Assembly: GCF_900115555.1 (NCBI RefSeq)
Contig: NZ_FOWX01000014.1
Coordinates: 62,001 to 126,000 of the forward strand
From: Pseudomonas borbori
GTDB lineage: Bacteria > Pseudomonadota > Gammaproteobacteria > Pseudomonadales > Pseudomonadaceae
Direction: 5' to 3'
Length of the DNA stretch: 64,000 nt
Made by a program: the position numbers and the translations under genes. The notes beneath the pieces were generated by a model. The model was given only the letters and a program-made list of their open reading frames with translations, was not told where the DNA came from and made no database searches. Positions 1-9,138 of the stretch are shown here, piece after piece; position 1 is the stretch's first letter, and every line of letters begins with the position of its first letter.

Positions 1-402
1 CACGACATGAGCAGCAGCACCACGCCGATCGAAGCCAGCCTGCTGTGGGCCATCTCCAAGGCCCGCCGCGCCGATGGCGCGCGGGCCGGCGGCTTCCCCG
101 GCGCCGAGCGGATCTTCGCCCAGCAGCAACAGGGCGTCGCCAGCAAGCGCGTCGGCCTGCTGCCGCAAGAGCGCGTGCCTGTACGCGAAGGCGCGGAAAT
201 CGTCGATGCCGATGGCAATGTGATTGGCTCGGTATGCAGCGGCGGCTTCGGCCCGACCCTGGGCGCACCGGTGGCCATGGGTTACCTGCAAAGCAGCCAC
301 ACGGCCCTCGACACCCCGGTCTGGGCCATGGTGCGCGGCAAGCGCGTGGCGATGAAAGTCGCCAAGACCCCGTTCGTGCCGCAGCGCTACTACCGCGGCT
401 GA
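1..402 (+). CDS. gcvT: Aminomethyltransferase (glycine cleavage T protein), C-terminal part
   Basis: Only the last 133 residues lie in the window; the open frame runs in from base 1, so the true start is outside. GcvT transfers the methylene group of glycine from the lipoylated H protein to tetrahydrofolate in the cytoplasmic glycine cleavage complex. What is visible is the end of the folate-binding domain (HDMSSSTTPIEASLLWAI) and the C-terminal barrel (EGAEIVDADGNVIG, then GPTLGAPVAMGYL, VRGKRVAMKV and the terminal PFVPQRYYRG), in the usual family order. The internal ATG at base 7 lies inside the conserved domain and is not a start. No terminator hairpin is evident before the convergent efflux operon ends at 460. 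Confidence 0.93.
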   Translation, partial: HDMSSSTTPIEASLLWAISKARRADGARAGGFPGAERIFAQQQQGVASKRVGLLPQERVPVREGAEIVDADGNVIGSVCSGGFGPTLGAPVAMGYLQSSHTALDTPVWAMVRGKRVAMKVAKTPFVPQRYYRG

Positions 403-459
403 GATCCTGGCCAGGGAGCGGCGGACAGGCCTGCCGGCATGCCCGCCCCGCCCCTCGGA

Positions 460-1875
460 TCACGCGGCTTTTGTAGAAGCGTCTGGCTGCCAACCTCCTC
501 CCAGCGCCTTGTAGATGGCGACTATGCCCCGGTACAGCTCGATTTCGGCCTGGGCCTGGGCGTCTTCGGCGGCCAGCCGCTCGCGTTCGGCGTCGAGCAG
601 CACCAGAAAGTCCACCTCGCCTTCGCGGTAGCGCACCCTGGCTTGTTCGGCGGCGGCGCGGCTGGCGTCGGCTTGGCGCAGCAGGGCGAGCAGGCGTTGC
701 TGGTTGTTGGCGTAGTCGCTGAAGGCGTTGGCCGATTCCTCCAGCGCCAGCAGCACCTGTTGCTCATAGTTGGCCAGGGCGCCATCGGCTTCGGCTTCGG
801 CGCCGCGCAGACGAGCACGTACGCTGCCCAGGTCGAACGCCGCCCAGCTTATGCTCGGCGCCACGCCCCAGGCGCGCGCCGCCGATGAGCCCAGTTGCGA
901 GCCGCGTCCGGCGGTAAAGCCCAAGAAACCACTGAGGCTGACCCGCGGAAACAGATCCGCGGTGGCCACGCCGATGCTCGCGGTGGCCGCCGCCAGCTGG
1001 CGTTCGGCGGCGTGCACGTCGGGCCTGCGCCGCAGCAGTTCGGCCGGGTCGCCGATCGGCAGGGCCTTGGCGATGGCCGGCAACGGCCGGGCGGACAGAT
1101 CCAGCTCGAGTTGTTCCGGGCGCAGGCCGAGCAGGGTGGCGATGCGGTGTTTGGCCCGTTGTTGCTGCGCCTGCAATTGCGGCAGGCTGGCTGCGGTGGC
1201 GGCCAGACGGGCATCGGCGCGCAGCACATCCAGTTCCCTGCCGACCCCGGCCTCGCGCAATTGCTCGGTGATGGCCCGCGACTCCTGCTGGTTTTCCAGG
1301 TTCTGCGTGGCGATGCGCTCGCGCAGCTGGGCGCCGCGCAGGTTGCCATAGGCATCCACCAGCTCGGCGATCAGACTGACCTGCAACTGGTGGTAGTCGG
1401 CTTCGGCCACTTCGATCTGCGCGTCGCTGGCTTCCAGTTGGCGCTGGATGCGGCCGAACAGATCCAGTTCCCAGGCCATGTCCAGCCCCAGGTCGTAGCG
1501 CTCGCTGTTCACCCGTCGCTCGCTGATGCCGGGCTGCTGGGCCTTGCCGATCTCGCTGCTGGCACGGCTGCTGACGGTCGGCAACTGGTCGTTGGCGACA
1601 TCGTCACGAATGGCGCGGGCGGCGCGCAGGCGGGCGAAGGCCACGCGCAGCTGGCGGTTGCCGTCTAGCGACTGCTGCACCAGCTGGTTCAGGGTCGGGT
1701 CGTCGAACTGCTGCCACCAGAGCGCTTCGAAACGCGAGCGGTCGTAGTCGCCGGCTTTGGCGGCGCTCAGTTGCGCCGGCGCGGTTGCCGGGGTCTGGTA
1801 GTCGGGGCCGACGGCGCAGGCTCCAAGGGTCAAGGCGCAGGCCAGGGCCAGCAAGGCGGGAGCTAGTGCCTTCAT
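460..1875 (-). CDS. oprN: RND efflux outer membrane lipoprotein, OprN/NodT family
   Basis: 471 residues. The start at 1875 was chosen because it is followed by a lipoprotein signal with lipobox LGAC (Cys20) and because its ATG overlaps the TGA of mexF by four bases; the longer frame reading back to 2205 lies inside mexF and is not real. The mature protein has the two outer-membrane-efflux repeats typical of TolC-like trimeric channels (ALWWQQFDDPTLNQLV early, LLRRRPDVHAAERQLAAA in the middle). It should form the outer membrane duct for the MexE/MexF pump encoded directly upstream. Last gene of the three-gene leftward operon. Assignment to OprN rather than another OprM-type channel rests on the MexEF context. 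Confidence 0.9.
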   Translation of the reverse strand: MKALAPALLALACALTLGACAVGPDYQTPATAPAQLSAAKAGDYDRSRFEALWWQQFDDPTLNQLVQQSLDGNRQLRVAFARLRAARAIRDDVANDQLPTVSSRASSEIGKAQQPGISERRVNSERYDLGLDMAWELDLFGRIQRQLEASDAQIEVAEADYHQLQVSLIAELVDAYGNLRGAQLRERIATQNLENQQESRAITEQLREAGVGRELDVLRADARLAATAASLPQLQAQQQRAKHRIATLLGLRPEQLELDLSARPLPAIAKALPIGDPAELLRRRPDVHAAERQLAAATASIGVATADLFPRVSLSGFLGFTAGRGSQLGSSAARAWGVAPSISWAAFDLGSVRARLRGAEAEADGALANYEQQVLLALEESANAFSDYANNQQRLLALLRQADASRAAAEQARVRYREGEVDFLVLLDAERERLAAEDAQAQAEIELYRGIVAIYKALGGGWQPDASTKAA

Positions 1876-4800
1876 GCCTGCACCTCCTGCAGACGCGCGG
1901 CTTTCTTGGCTTGGCCGTTCTCCACGAAGGCGCGGATCAGCACGTAGAACACCGGGGTCAGCAGCAGGCCGAAGAAGGTCACGCCGAGCATCCCGCTGAA
2001 CACCGCGACGCCCATGGCATGGCGCATCTCCGCGCCGGCGCCGGAGGACAGTACCAGCGGCACCACGCCCATGATGAAGGCGAAGCTGGTCATCAGGATC
2101 GGCCGCAAGCGCAGGCGGCAGGCTTGCAGCACCGCGCTGACGCGGTCCATGCCCTCTTCCTGCTTCTCCTTGGCGAACTCGACGATCAGGATGGCGTTCT
2201 TGCACGCCAGGCCCACCAGTACGATCAAGCCGATCTGGGTGAAGATGTTGTTGTCGCCACCGGCCAGGATCACCCCGGTGATCGCCGATAGCAGGGTCAT
2301 CGGCACGATCAGAATCACCGCCAGCGGCAGGCTCCAGCTCTCGTACTGGGCGGCCAGCACCAGGAAGGCCAGCAGTACACAGAGCGGGAAGACGAAGATC
2401 GCGCTGTTACCGGCGAGGATCTGCTGGTAGGTCAGGTCGGTCCACTCGAAGCTCATGCCGTTGGGCAGTTCCTCTGTGAGCAGCCTGGCCATCGCCGCTT
2501 CGGCCTGGCCGGAGCTGTAGCCGGGGGCGGCGGCGCCATTGATTTCGGCGGTGAGGAAGCCGTTGTAATGCATCACCCGATCCGGCCCGGCGCTATCGCT
2601 GACCTTGACGAAGGTCGACAGCGGCACCATCTCGCCACGGTTGTTGCGCACCTTGAGCTGGCCGATCTGCTCGGCTTCCAGACGGAACTGCTGGTCGGCC
2701 TGCACATTGACCTGGTAGGTGCGGCCAAAACGGTTGAAGTCGTTGGCGTACAGCGAGCCCAGGTAGATCTGCATGGTGTCGAAGATGTCGTCGATGGCCA
2801 CGCCGTGGGTCTTGGCTTTCTCGCGGTCGATGGCAGCATCGATCTGCGGCACATTCACTTGATAGCTGGTAAACAGCGACATCGGGTCAAGCTCCGGCAG
2901 CTGGCGCGCCTTGGCGATGACGTTCTGGGTCTGCAGGTACAGCTCGTCGTAGCCGAGGTTGCCACGGTCCTGCACTTGCAAGCGGAAGCCGCCGATGGTG
3001 CCCAGGCCCTGCACCGGTGGTGGCGGGAAGATCGCCAGATAGGCTTCCTGAATAGAGCCGAACTGGCCGTTGAGCTCGGCGGCAATGGCCCCGGCCGACA
3101 TGCTCTCGTCCTGGCGCTGGTCGAAGTCTTTCAGGGCGACGAAGACGATGCCGCTGTTCGGACTGTTGGTGAAGCCGTTGATCGACAGGCCGGGGAAGGC
3201 GATGGTGTTTTCCACGCCGGGGTGTTTGCCGGCGATGTCCGACATCTTTTTCATCACATCTTCGGTGCGATCCAGGGTCGCAGCATCCGGCAACTGGGCG
3301 AAGGCCACCAGGTACTGTTTGTCCTGTGCGGGGACAAAGCCGGTGGGAGTGGTCGCGAAGCCCAGGTAAGTCAGGCCCATCAGCCCGGCATAGACGAACA
3401 GGGCGATGCCGCTGCCACGCAGCACGCGCTTCACGGTGCCGACATAGCCGTGGCTGGCGCGCTCGAACGCCCGGTTGAACGGGGCGAACAACCAGCCGCC
3501 GAACAGCTTGTCGAGCACCTTGGAGAAGCCGTCCCTGGGCGCATCGTGGCTGCGCAACAACACCGCGGCCAGGGCCGGGGACAGGGTCAGCGAGTTGAAC
3601 GCCGAGATCACCGTGGAAATCGCGATGGTCAGGGCGAACTGCTGATAGAACTGCCCGCTCAGCCCGGAGATAAAGGCGGTGGGGATAAACACCGCGCATA
3701 GCACCAGAGCGGTGGCGACGATGGGCCCGGTGACTTCCTTCATCGCCTGTTTGGTGGCTTCCACCGGGGTCTTGCCCAGGCCGATATTACGTTCGACGTT
3801 TTCCACCACGACTATGGCGTCGTCCACCACGATGCCGATGGCCAGCACCAGACCGAACAGCGACAGCGCGTTGAGCGAGAAGCCGAACATGTGCATCACG
3901 GCAAAGGTGCCGATCAAGGACACCGGCACGGCGGCCAGCGGGATGATCGAGGCGCGCCAGGTTTGCAGGAACAGGATCACCACCAGCACCACCAGGATGA
4001 TGGCTTCGAGCAGGGTGTGCACCACCGCCTCGATCGATCCACGGACGAAGATGGTCGGGTCGTAGACGATTTCGTAATCCACGCCCTCGGGGAAGCTCTG
4101 CTTCAGCTCGGCCATGCGTGTGCGCACCGCATCGGAAATCTCGATGGCGTTGGAGCCGGGGCGCTGGAATACCGGGATGGCGACTGCGGGTTTGTTGTTC
4201 AGCAAGGAACGCAGGGCGTACTGGCTGGAGCCCAGCTCGATCCGCGCGATGTCCTTGAGGCGGGTGATTTCGCCGTTCTCGCCGGCGCGGACGATGATGT
4301 TCTCGAACTCCTCCTCAGTGACCAGGCGGCCCTGGGTGTTGATCGACAACTGGAAGCTGTTGCCGGCATCGGCCGGCGGCGCACCGAGCGAACCGGCGGC
4401 GACCTGGCGGTTCTGCTCGCGGATGGCGTTGACCACGTCCGTTGCGGTCAGATTGCGCGAGGCCACCTTGTTCGGGTCGAGCCAGACGCGCAGCGAGTAA
4501 TTGCCGAGGCCGAACAACTGCACATCGCCGATGCCGTCCAGACGCGCCAGCTCGTCCTTGATATTCAGTGCGGCGTAATTGGACAGGTAGAGCATGTCGT
4601 AGCGGTCGTCGGGCGAGGTCAGGTGCACCACCATGGTCAGGTCGGGCGAGGCCTTGTCCACGGTCACGCCGAGGCGCTGCACTTCGGTGGGCAGGGTCGG
4701 CATGGTTCGGGTGACGCGGTTCTGCACCTGCACCTGGGCTTTGTCCAGGTCGGTGCCGAGGGCGAAGGTCAGGGTCAGGGTCATCTTGCCGTCGGCCGTG

Positions 4801-5051
4801 CCCTGGGACGACATATAGAGCATGCCTTCCACGCCGGTGATCGCCTGTTCCAGCGGCGAAGCGACGGTTTCGCCGATCACCTTGGGGTTGGCGCCGGGGA
4901 AGTTGGCGCGCACCACCACGGTGGGCGGCACCACTTCCGGGTATTCGCTGATCGGTAACTGGAACAGCGAGATGGCCCCGCCGATCAGGATCAGCAGCGA
5001 CAACACCGCAGCGAAGATCGGCCGCTGGATAAAGAATTGCGAGAAGTTCAT
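1872..5051 (-). CDS. mexF: RND multidrug efflux permease, MexF type
   Basis: 1059 residues, the full length of an HAE1-family inner membrane proton/drug antiporter. Characteristic segments are the N-terminal FFIQRPIFAAVLSLLI, the TM4 aspartate pair in GIVVDDAIVVVENVER, and the TM10 lysine in GLACKNAILIVEFAKE, which form the proton relay. Two large periplasmic loops separate the halves. The permease collects substrates such as chloramphenicol, quinolones or signalling precursors from the inner membrane and periplasm (family knowledge). It lies 78 bases after mexE, and that gap contains a palindromic repeat pair. It overlaps oprN by four bases, so translation is coupled. Confidence 0.95.
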   Translation of the reverse strand: MNFSQFFIQRPIFAAVLSLLILIGGAISLFQLPISEYPEVVPPTVVVRANFPGANPKVIGETVASPLEQAITGVEGMLYMSSQGTADGKMTLTLTFALGTDLDKAQVQVQNRVTRTMPTLPTEVQRLGVTVDKASPDLTMVVHLTSPDDRYDMLYLSNYAALNIKDELARLDGIGDVQLFGLGNYSLRVWLDPNKVASRNLTATDVVNAIREQNRQVAAGSLGAPPADAGNSFQLSINTQGRLVTEEEFENIIVRAGENGEITRLKDIARIELGSSQYALRSLLNNKPAVAIPVFQRPGSNAIEISDAVRTRMAELKQSFPEGVDYEIVYDPTIFVRGSIEAVVHTLLEAIILVVLVVILFLQTWRASIIPLAAVPVSLIGTFAVMHMFGFSLNALSLFGLVLAIGIVVDDAIVVVENVERNIGLGKTPVEATKQAMKEVTGPIVATALVLCAVFIPTAFISGLSGQFYQQFALTIAISTVISAFNSLTLSPALAAVLLRSHDAPRDGFSKVLDKLFGGWLFAPFNRAFERASHGYVGTVKRVLRGSGIALFVYAGLMGLTYLGFATTPTGFVPAQDKQYLVAFAQLPDAATLDRTEDVMKKMSDIAGKHPGVENTIAFPGLSINGFTNSPNSGIVFVALKDFDQRQDESMSAGAIAAELNGQFGSIQEAYLAIFPPPPVQGLGTIGGFRLQVQDRGNLGYDELYLQTQNVIAKARQLPELDPMSLFTSYQVNVPQIDAAIDREKAKTHGVAIDDIFDTMQIYLGSLYANDFNRFGRTYQVNVQADQQFRLEAEQIGQLKVRNNRGEMVPLSTFVKVSDSAGPDRVMHYNGFLTAEINGAAAPGYSSGQAEAAMARLLTEELPNGMSFEWTDLTYQQILAGNSAIFVFPLCVLLAFLVLAAQYESWSLPLAVILIVPMTLLSAITGVILAGGDNNIFTQIGLIVLVGLACKNAILIVEFAKEKQEEGMDRVSAVLQACRLRLRPILMTSFAFIMGVVPLVLSSGAGAEMRHAMGVAVFSGMLGVTFFGLLLTPVFYVLIRAFVENGQAKKAARLQEVQA

Positions 5052-5069
5052 TTGTGAGTCCTTGGACGC

Positions 5070-5121
5070 TGGTGCGCACGGCGCACCCTACGGTCAGGGG
5101 TAGGGTGCGCTGCGCGCACCA
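5070..5121. repeat. Inverted pair of the GTAGGGTGCGCC repeat family
   Basis: Two copies of a 22-bp palindrome-like unit, 5070-5091 and 5100-5121, face each other in the mexE-mexF gap. In the transcript they would form a strong hairpin inside the operon. The same unit recurs at least eight more times in this window. Confidence 0.85.
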
Positions 5122-5129
5122 AGGCGTTA

Positions 5130-6371
5130 TCAGCTGCGGGGGGTGCCGGACTTGGCGTTCTGTTCGGCGACACGTGGCGCGTCGCGGGCATCCACTGCTT
5201 GGCGCAAACGGGCGAGGGCAGCGAGGGTTTCGCTATCGGCCATGGGCACGCTTTGCGGCTCGACGATGGAACCGGGCATGGCGCGTTGCAGGCCGTTGAC
5301 CACGATCTTCTCGCCCTTGGCCAGGCCGCTGCGGACGATGCGCAGGCCTTCCATCTTCGGCCCCAGTTCGATGGCGCGGTAATTCACGCTGTTGTCTTCG
5401 CCGAGCACCAGGACGAACTTCTTGCCCAGGTCGGTGCCCACGGCCACGTCCTGAATCAGGGTCGCGGCGTAGGTGCTGCTGCCGACCAGCTTGAGGCGGG
5501 CATAGAGGCCGGGGGTGAAACGGCCGTCGGCGTTGTCGAACACCGCGCGGCCACGGATGGTGCCGGTCTGCGGGTTGACCTGGTTGTCGAGAAAATCCAG
5601 CCGACCGAGGTGCGGATGGCCTTCCTCGCTGCTCAGACCGAGGTAGACCGGGCTGGCGTCGCGGATCTGGCCGCCGTCCTGACGGGCCAGCTCGACGTAC
5701 TTGAGGAACACCCGCTCGTCGGCATCGAAGTAGGCATAGACCTTGTCGGTACTGACCAACGAGGTGAGCTGGCTCTGCCCGGCGGTGACCAGGTTACCGG
5801 CGGTGACTTCGGCACGGCTGACGCGGCCATCGATGGGCGCGGTGACGCGGGTGAAACTCAGGTTGAGGCGGGCGTTGTCCAGCTCGGCCTGGATGCCGGC
5901 GACCGCGGCCTGGGCTTCCTGGGCGGCGCTGGCGCGGGCATCGGCCAGCTCGGCGGAAATCGCGTTGCTCTTGCGCAGACGCTCGCCGCGACGGGCTTCG
6001 CCGAGGGTGCGGGTCTGGCTGGCGCTGGCTTGTTGCAATTGGGCTTCGAGGCGTTTGACCTCGGCCTCGAATGGCCGCGGATCGATCTGGAACAGCAAAT
6101 CGCCTTTCTTCACCAAACTGCCTTCGTCGAATGCCACCCGGTCGATGAAGCCGGACACCCGCGGGCGAACATCCACCGATTCGGGGGCTTCAAGACGCCC
6201 GGTGAATTCATCCCATTCGTTGATCGGCTGTTCGATGACTTCGGCGACACTGACTTGCGCCGCGGGCATCGGCTGGGTGGCTTGCGGAGCCTGGCCGCAG
6301 GCGCTGAGCAGCAAGACGGCGGCAAGGGTCAAAGACAACGGCCAGACAGGGTTGTTGTTGGACTGTTCCAT
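5130..6371 (-). CDS. mexE: RND efflux periplasmic adaptor lipoprotein, MexE type
   Basis: 413 residues. The N-terminus is a lipoprotein signal with lipobox LSAC (Cys25). It is followed by the membrane-fusion-protein order: VSVAEVIEQPINEWDEFTGRLEAPE (beta-roll/lipoyl start), RPRVSGFIDRVAFDEGSLVKKGD (lipoyl), an alpha-hairpin rich in Gln/Ala around residues 105-160, the second lipoyl half with TRVTAPIDGRVSRAEVTAG, then beta-barrel and membrane-proximal domains. It bridges MexF and OprN. The N-terminal wording is close to remembered P. aeruginosa MexE. First gene of the operon; the promoter must lie in 6372-7017. The LysR activator gene mexT found beside this operon in P. aeruginosa is not present here. 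Confidence 0.93.
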   Translation of the reverse strand: MEQSNNNPVWPLSLTLAAVLLLSACGQAPQATQPMPAAQVSVAEVIEQPINEWDEFTGRLEAPESVDVRPRVSGFIDRVAFDEGSLVKKGDLLFQIDPRPFEAEVKRLEAQLQQASASQTRTLGEARRGERLRKSNAISAELADARASAAQEAQAAVAGIQAELDNARLNLSFTRVTAPIDGRVSRAEVTAGNLVTAGQSQLTSLVSTDKVYAYFDADERVFLKYVELARQDGGQIRDASPVYLGLSSEEGHPHLGRLDFLDNQVNPQTGTIRGRAVFDNADGRFTPGLYARLKLVGSSTYAATLIQDVAVGTDLGKKFVLVLGEDNSVNYRAIELGPKMEGLRIVRSGLAKGEKIVVNGLQRAMPGSIVEPQSVPMADSETLAALARLRQAVDARDAPRVAEQNAKSGTPRS

Positions 6372-7017
6372 GGATGACTCCGCCAGAGGTGGTTGTGGAT
6401 GGGCGGAGTTTGCGGGCTGAGCTGACCTTGAACGAATCGAACGCCACGAAGATGAATATCAGCGGGAATAATGATGGGGCCGGTTGTATCGATAAGGGCA
6501 ATTACAACGCACAGCCCTCTTATCAAATAACCTGTATGTCATTGATGTTATGGGTTATGACGTTCCTTGTGGGAGGGGCCCACAAGCCGATAGACGCAAT
6601 TGCCCCCAGTTTTCTACGCGACAGCGCGGTGTCTGGACGACGGGCAATCTCCCATCAAGCGGCCTCACTCATCGGGCGGCGGTGGCGCAAAATTCAGGAG
6701 ACGGACGCTGTCCGTTAACCGACCAGGCCGTGACGAAGACTATTGTCGCCTCCGACCTCACCCAGTCTTCGTGCGGCACAGACGTCTTCATACGCCACAT
6801 CGAGTACCTGTGATTGCTGCCGGCAGGCACGCGGCATCCGATCCAATCAGGCAGCAATCGCCCGACCTGTTGTTTACCTGCCTGGAGCACCTTGCCGATC
6901 GGCTCCGGCAACATGTACAGGCTATGCTCCATAAACAGGGCGCGTCGCGATTGAAATGCGCTCCTCAGCGCTCCGCAGCCAGCCTGCTGCCGTCGCGAGA
7001 TAAACCGAGGAATCCTC
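6372..7017. other. Intergenic region, 646 bases, divergent promoters
   Basis: Separates leftward mexE from a rightward secreted-protein gene. It is less GC-rich than its surroundings at 6440-6560. A TATCGATA palindrome (6488-6495) sits about 120 bases upstream of mexE; it only weakly resembles a MexT nod box. A stub of the GTGGGAGGGG repeat family occurs near 6569. Frames here on both strands lack ribosome-binding sites and domains, so I call no gene. Confidence 0.5.
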
Positions 7018-7596
7018 ATGCCACGCAGAAGACTATTCGCCCGGCTGAGTTCGCTCATGCTCATCGGCCTGCTTGCCGTTCCCCCCTCCAACGCCTTGGC
7101 GTGGGAGTTGCTGGGTGTGAAGAGCATCACCGCCACCACCCGCGACAACCAGCGAATCACCCTTGGCAGCGTGCGTTTCGAGCCGCGCGGTGATGGAACC
7201 GTGGCGTTCACCGTCACCCTGGAGCCTGCGCGCTTCACCGACCACTTCCTGTCCATGAAGGAGTTCAAATGCCTCGACGGCCCGGGCGAAGTCTTCTGCC
7301 ATGTGCCTTACCCGCACGCGCAGCCCGGCACCATTACCCCCGATGACCTGGCATGGCTGGAGCACAACCTGTTGTTCTTGTACCAGTTGCCGACCGATTT
7401 CGGCGCCAAGCTGTGGAATGGCTTGTACTTCCAACTGGAGCCTACGCAACAAGGGCTGCGGGGCAGACCGCAGGCGATAGACCTCAACTACATCAGCGCG
7501 CCGTCAGACACCGCCGAACAGCCGCCCTACCAACCGGAGCAGCGCGACGAGATTGCCCCCGGCGTGCGCTGGATCGAGTCCCTGAGCATCGAGTAG
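7018..7596 (+). CDS. Predicted secreted protein of unknown function
   Basis: 192 residues, not recognised. A Sec signal peptide is clear: RRR start, a hydrophobic stretch at about residues 8-22, and a probable cleavage after SNALA before WELLG. GAGGAA lies upstream at good spacing, which fixes the start. The mature part is about 165 residues with only two cysteines (KCLDGPGEVFCHVPY), which could pair in the periplasm, and many aromatic residues. No catalytic or binding motif is evident. It stands alone, convergent with the carboxypeptidase gene that ends 21 bases later. Confidence 0.7.
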   Translation: MPRRRLFARLSSLMLIGLLAVPPSNALAWELLGVKSITATTRDNQRITLGSVRFEPRGDGTVAFTVTLEPARFTDHFLSMKEFKCLDGPGEVFCHVPYPHAQPGTITPDDLAWLEHNLLFLYQLPTDFGAKLWNGLYFQLEPTQQGLRGRPQAIDLNYISAPSDTAEQPPYQPEQRDEIAPGVRWIESLSIE

Positions 7597-7617
7597 TGGC
7601 CGTGCTACTTATCCTGC

Positions 7618-8748
7618 CTAACGCAGCCCACCCACCATCGCCGCCACCACCCTGAGCACATCCCTGGCCAACCGCTTCGAGCGCTTGCCGCTCCAGCCGG
7701 TGAGCGGATTGGGGTTGTCGTCGTGGTCCTTGAACGGCATCTCGATGGTGAAGGACAGGCAGTCGAATTCCATACCGACCCCGTTGCAGGCCAGGGTGGT
7801 GTTGGCCTGGCCCGGCTCGTCGCGTTTGTAGCCGAATTCTGTCTGGAATTCGGCGCCGATACCGACCAGGCGGCTGCGGAACTCCTCCTCCAGTTGTGCC
7901 AGGCGCGGGCTGTAACCGGGGTTGCCTTCGCAGCCGGCGGTGAATACGTGGGGAATTTCCTCGTCGCCGTGGATATCGAGGAACAGGTCGACGCCGACCT
8001 GGCGCATCTGCTGCTGGACGAACAACACCTCGGGGCTCTCGCTCGCGCTGGCCGCTTGCCAGGCGCGGTTGAGGTCCTGGCCGGCGGCGTTGGTGCGCAA
8101 GTGGCCACGCACGGCGCCGTCGGGGTTCATGTTCGGCACCAGGTAGAGGTCGGCCTGCTGCAGCAGGGCATTCAGTTCGGCGTCGTCGCGCCGCTGCAGG
8201 TGCTCGATCACACCCTCCATGAACCATTCGGCCATGTGCTCGCCGGGGTGCTGCTGGGCGATGATCCAGATCTTGCGCTGCGCCTGCGGGTTGCGGCTGA
8301 CGCGCAGCAACTGGATGCCGCGGCCCTCGATGCTGTTACCCGTGGCGAACAGCTCGGCACCGGCCTGGTTCAGCGCCTGCTCGATCAGCCAGTCATGGCG
8401 CGCGCGGCTGTAGGGCTCGAAGTAGGCGAACCAGACCTGGGCCTCGCTCGGCTCGATGGCGAAATCGAGCGCACCATCCTCGAAGCGGCTGGGCACGCGG
8501 AACCAGGTGCGATGATCGTAAGAGGCGACGGCGTTGTAACCGGTCCAGGCATGGTTGTAGGCGGACTCGCCGGCGTTGCTCAAGCTGAAGCCGTAGCGCT
8601 GGCCCGGGGTCAAACCCTCGACTTTGAAATGGAACCACTGGAAGTGATAGCTGTTGAGATCGGGGCGCATGGCCAGCAGCACCCGCTGCGGGTTGCTGGC
8701 GTCGAGCACCTCGATATTGCCGCTGTCGAAGTTGCTGCTAATGATCAT
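7618..8748 (-). CDS. M14 zinc carboxypeptidase, bacterial cytosolic carboxypeptidase-like
   Basis: 376 residues, no signal peptide. An N-terminal beta-sandwich domain (about residues 1-115, beginning MIISSNFDSGNIEVLD) precedes the M14 catalytic domain, the arrangement of cytosolic carboxypeptidases of the AGBL/CCP group, which have solved Pseudomonas and Burkholderia members. The zinc ligands are seen in QQHPGEHMAEW (H and E) and DIHGDEE (H). Substrate binding is suggested by QDLNRAW and the catalytic Glu by TIEMPFKDHDDNP. The start at 8748 has GAGG eight bases upstream; the frame continues upstream to 8967 but that part is low-complexity and unlike the family. The physiological peptide substrate in bacteria is unknown. 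Confidence 0.85.
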   Translation of the reverse strand: MIISSNFDSGNIEVLDASNPQRVLLAMRPDLNSYHFQWFHFKVEGLTPGQRYGFSLSNAGESAYNHAWTGYNAVASYDHRTWFRVPSRFEDGALDFAIEPSEAQVWFAYFEPYSRARHDWLIEQALNQAGAELFATGNSIEGRGIQLLRVSRNPQAQRKIWIIAQQHPGEHMAEWFMEGVIEHLQRRDDAELNALLQQADLYLVPNMNPDGAVRGHLRTNAAGQDLNRAWQAASASESPEVLFVQQQMRQVGVDLFLDIHGDEEIPHVFTAGCEGNPGYSPRLAQLEEEFRSRLVGIGAEFQTEFGYKRDEPGQANTTLACNGVGMEFDCLSFTIEMPFKDHDDNPNPLTGWSGKRSKRLARDVLRVVAAMVGGLR

Positions 8749-9138
8749 GGGTACCTCAACGGTCTGATGATGGCGCTGCTCCACTGTCCGCAAGAACCGC
8801 AGTGCTGCCAGCCAAGGGAAAACGCCAGAGGCGACGAACAGATAGACATTCTGCCGGGAATGGCGCGCCTGGCGAAGCCCGCTGAGCGAGAGCCAGGGCT
8901 CGTTCCCTCCAGACTGACAAGGCGGTAGCCGCAGCACCCTGTCGGATAGCGGCAAGCAGCAGCGCAACTTGCGCCCACTCCCGGGGTCTTCTGCAGGCCA
9001 ATCGGCTCAAGGGGCCGCGCCAGGGAATAGACACCTAGCCGGCGGCGCAAAGCGTTGCGTTTGATCAGGCACCCCCCCGGCGCGCCGGACCGTCCGAACA
9101 GCCTGGCGCAAGCCTCCCGCATACGTGAAGGAATAACC
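8749..9138. other. Intergenic region, 390 bases
   Basis: Lies between two divergent genes and must carry both promoters. I see no repeat, terminator or convincing small gene; frames crossing it lack ribosome-binding sites. Confidence 0.4.

Noticed and set aside
6669..7268. 199-codon minus-strand frame over the secreted protein start
   Set aside because: Overlaps a gene with a good signal peptide and Shine-Dalgarno, and shows no protein-like pattern.
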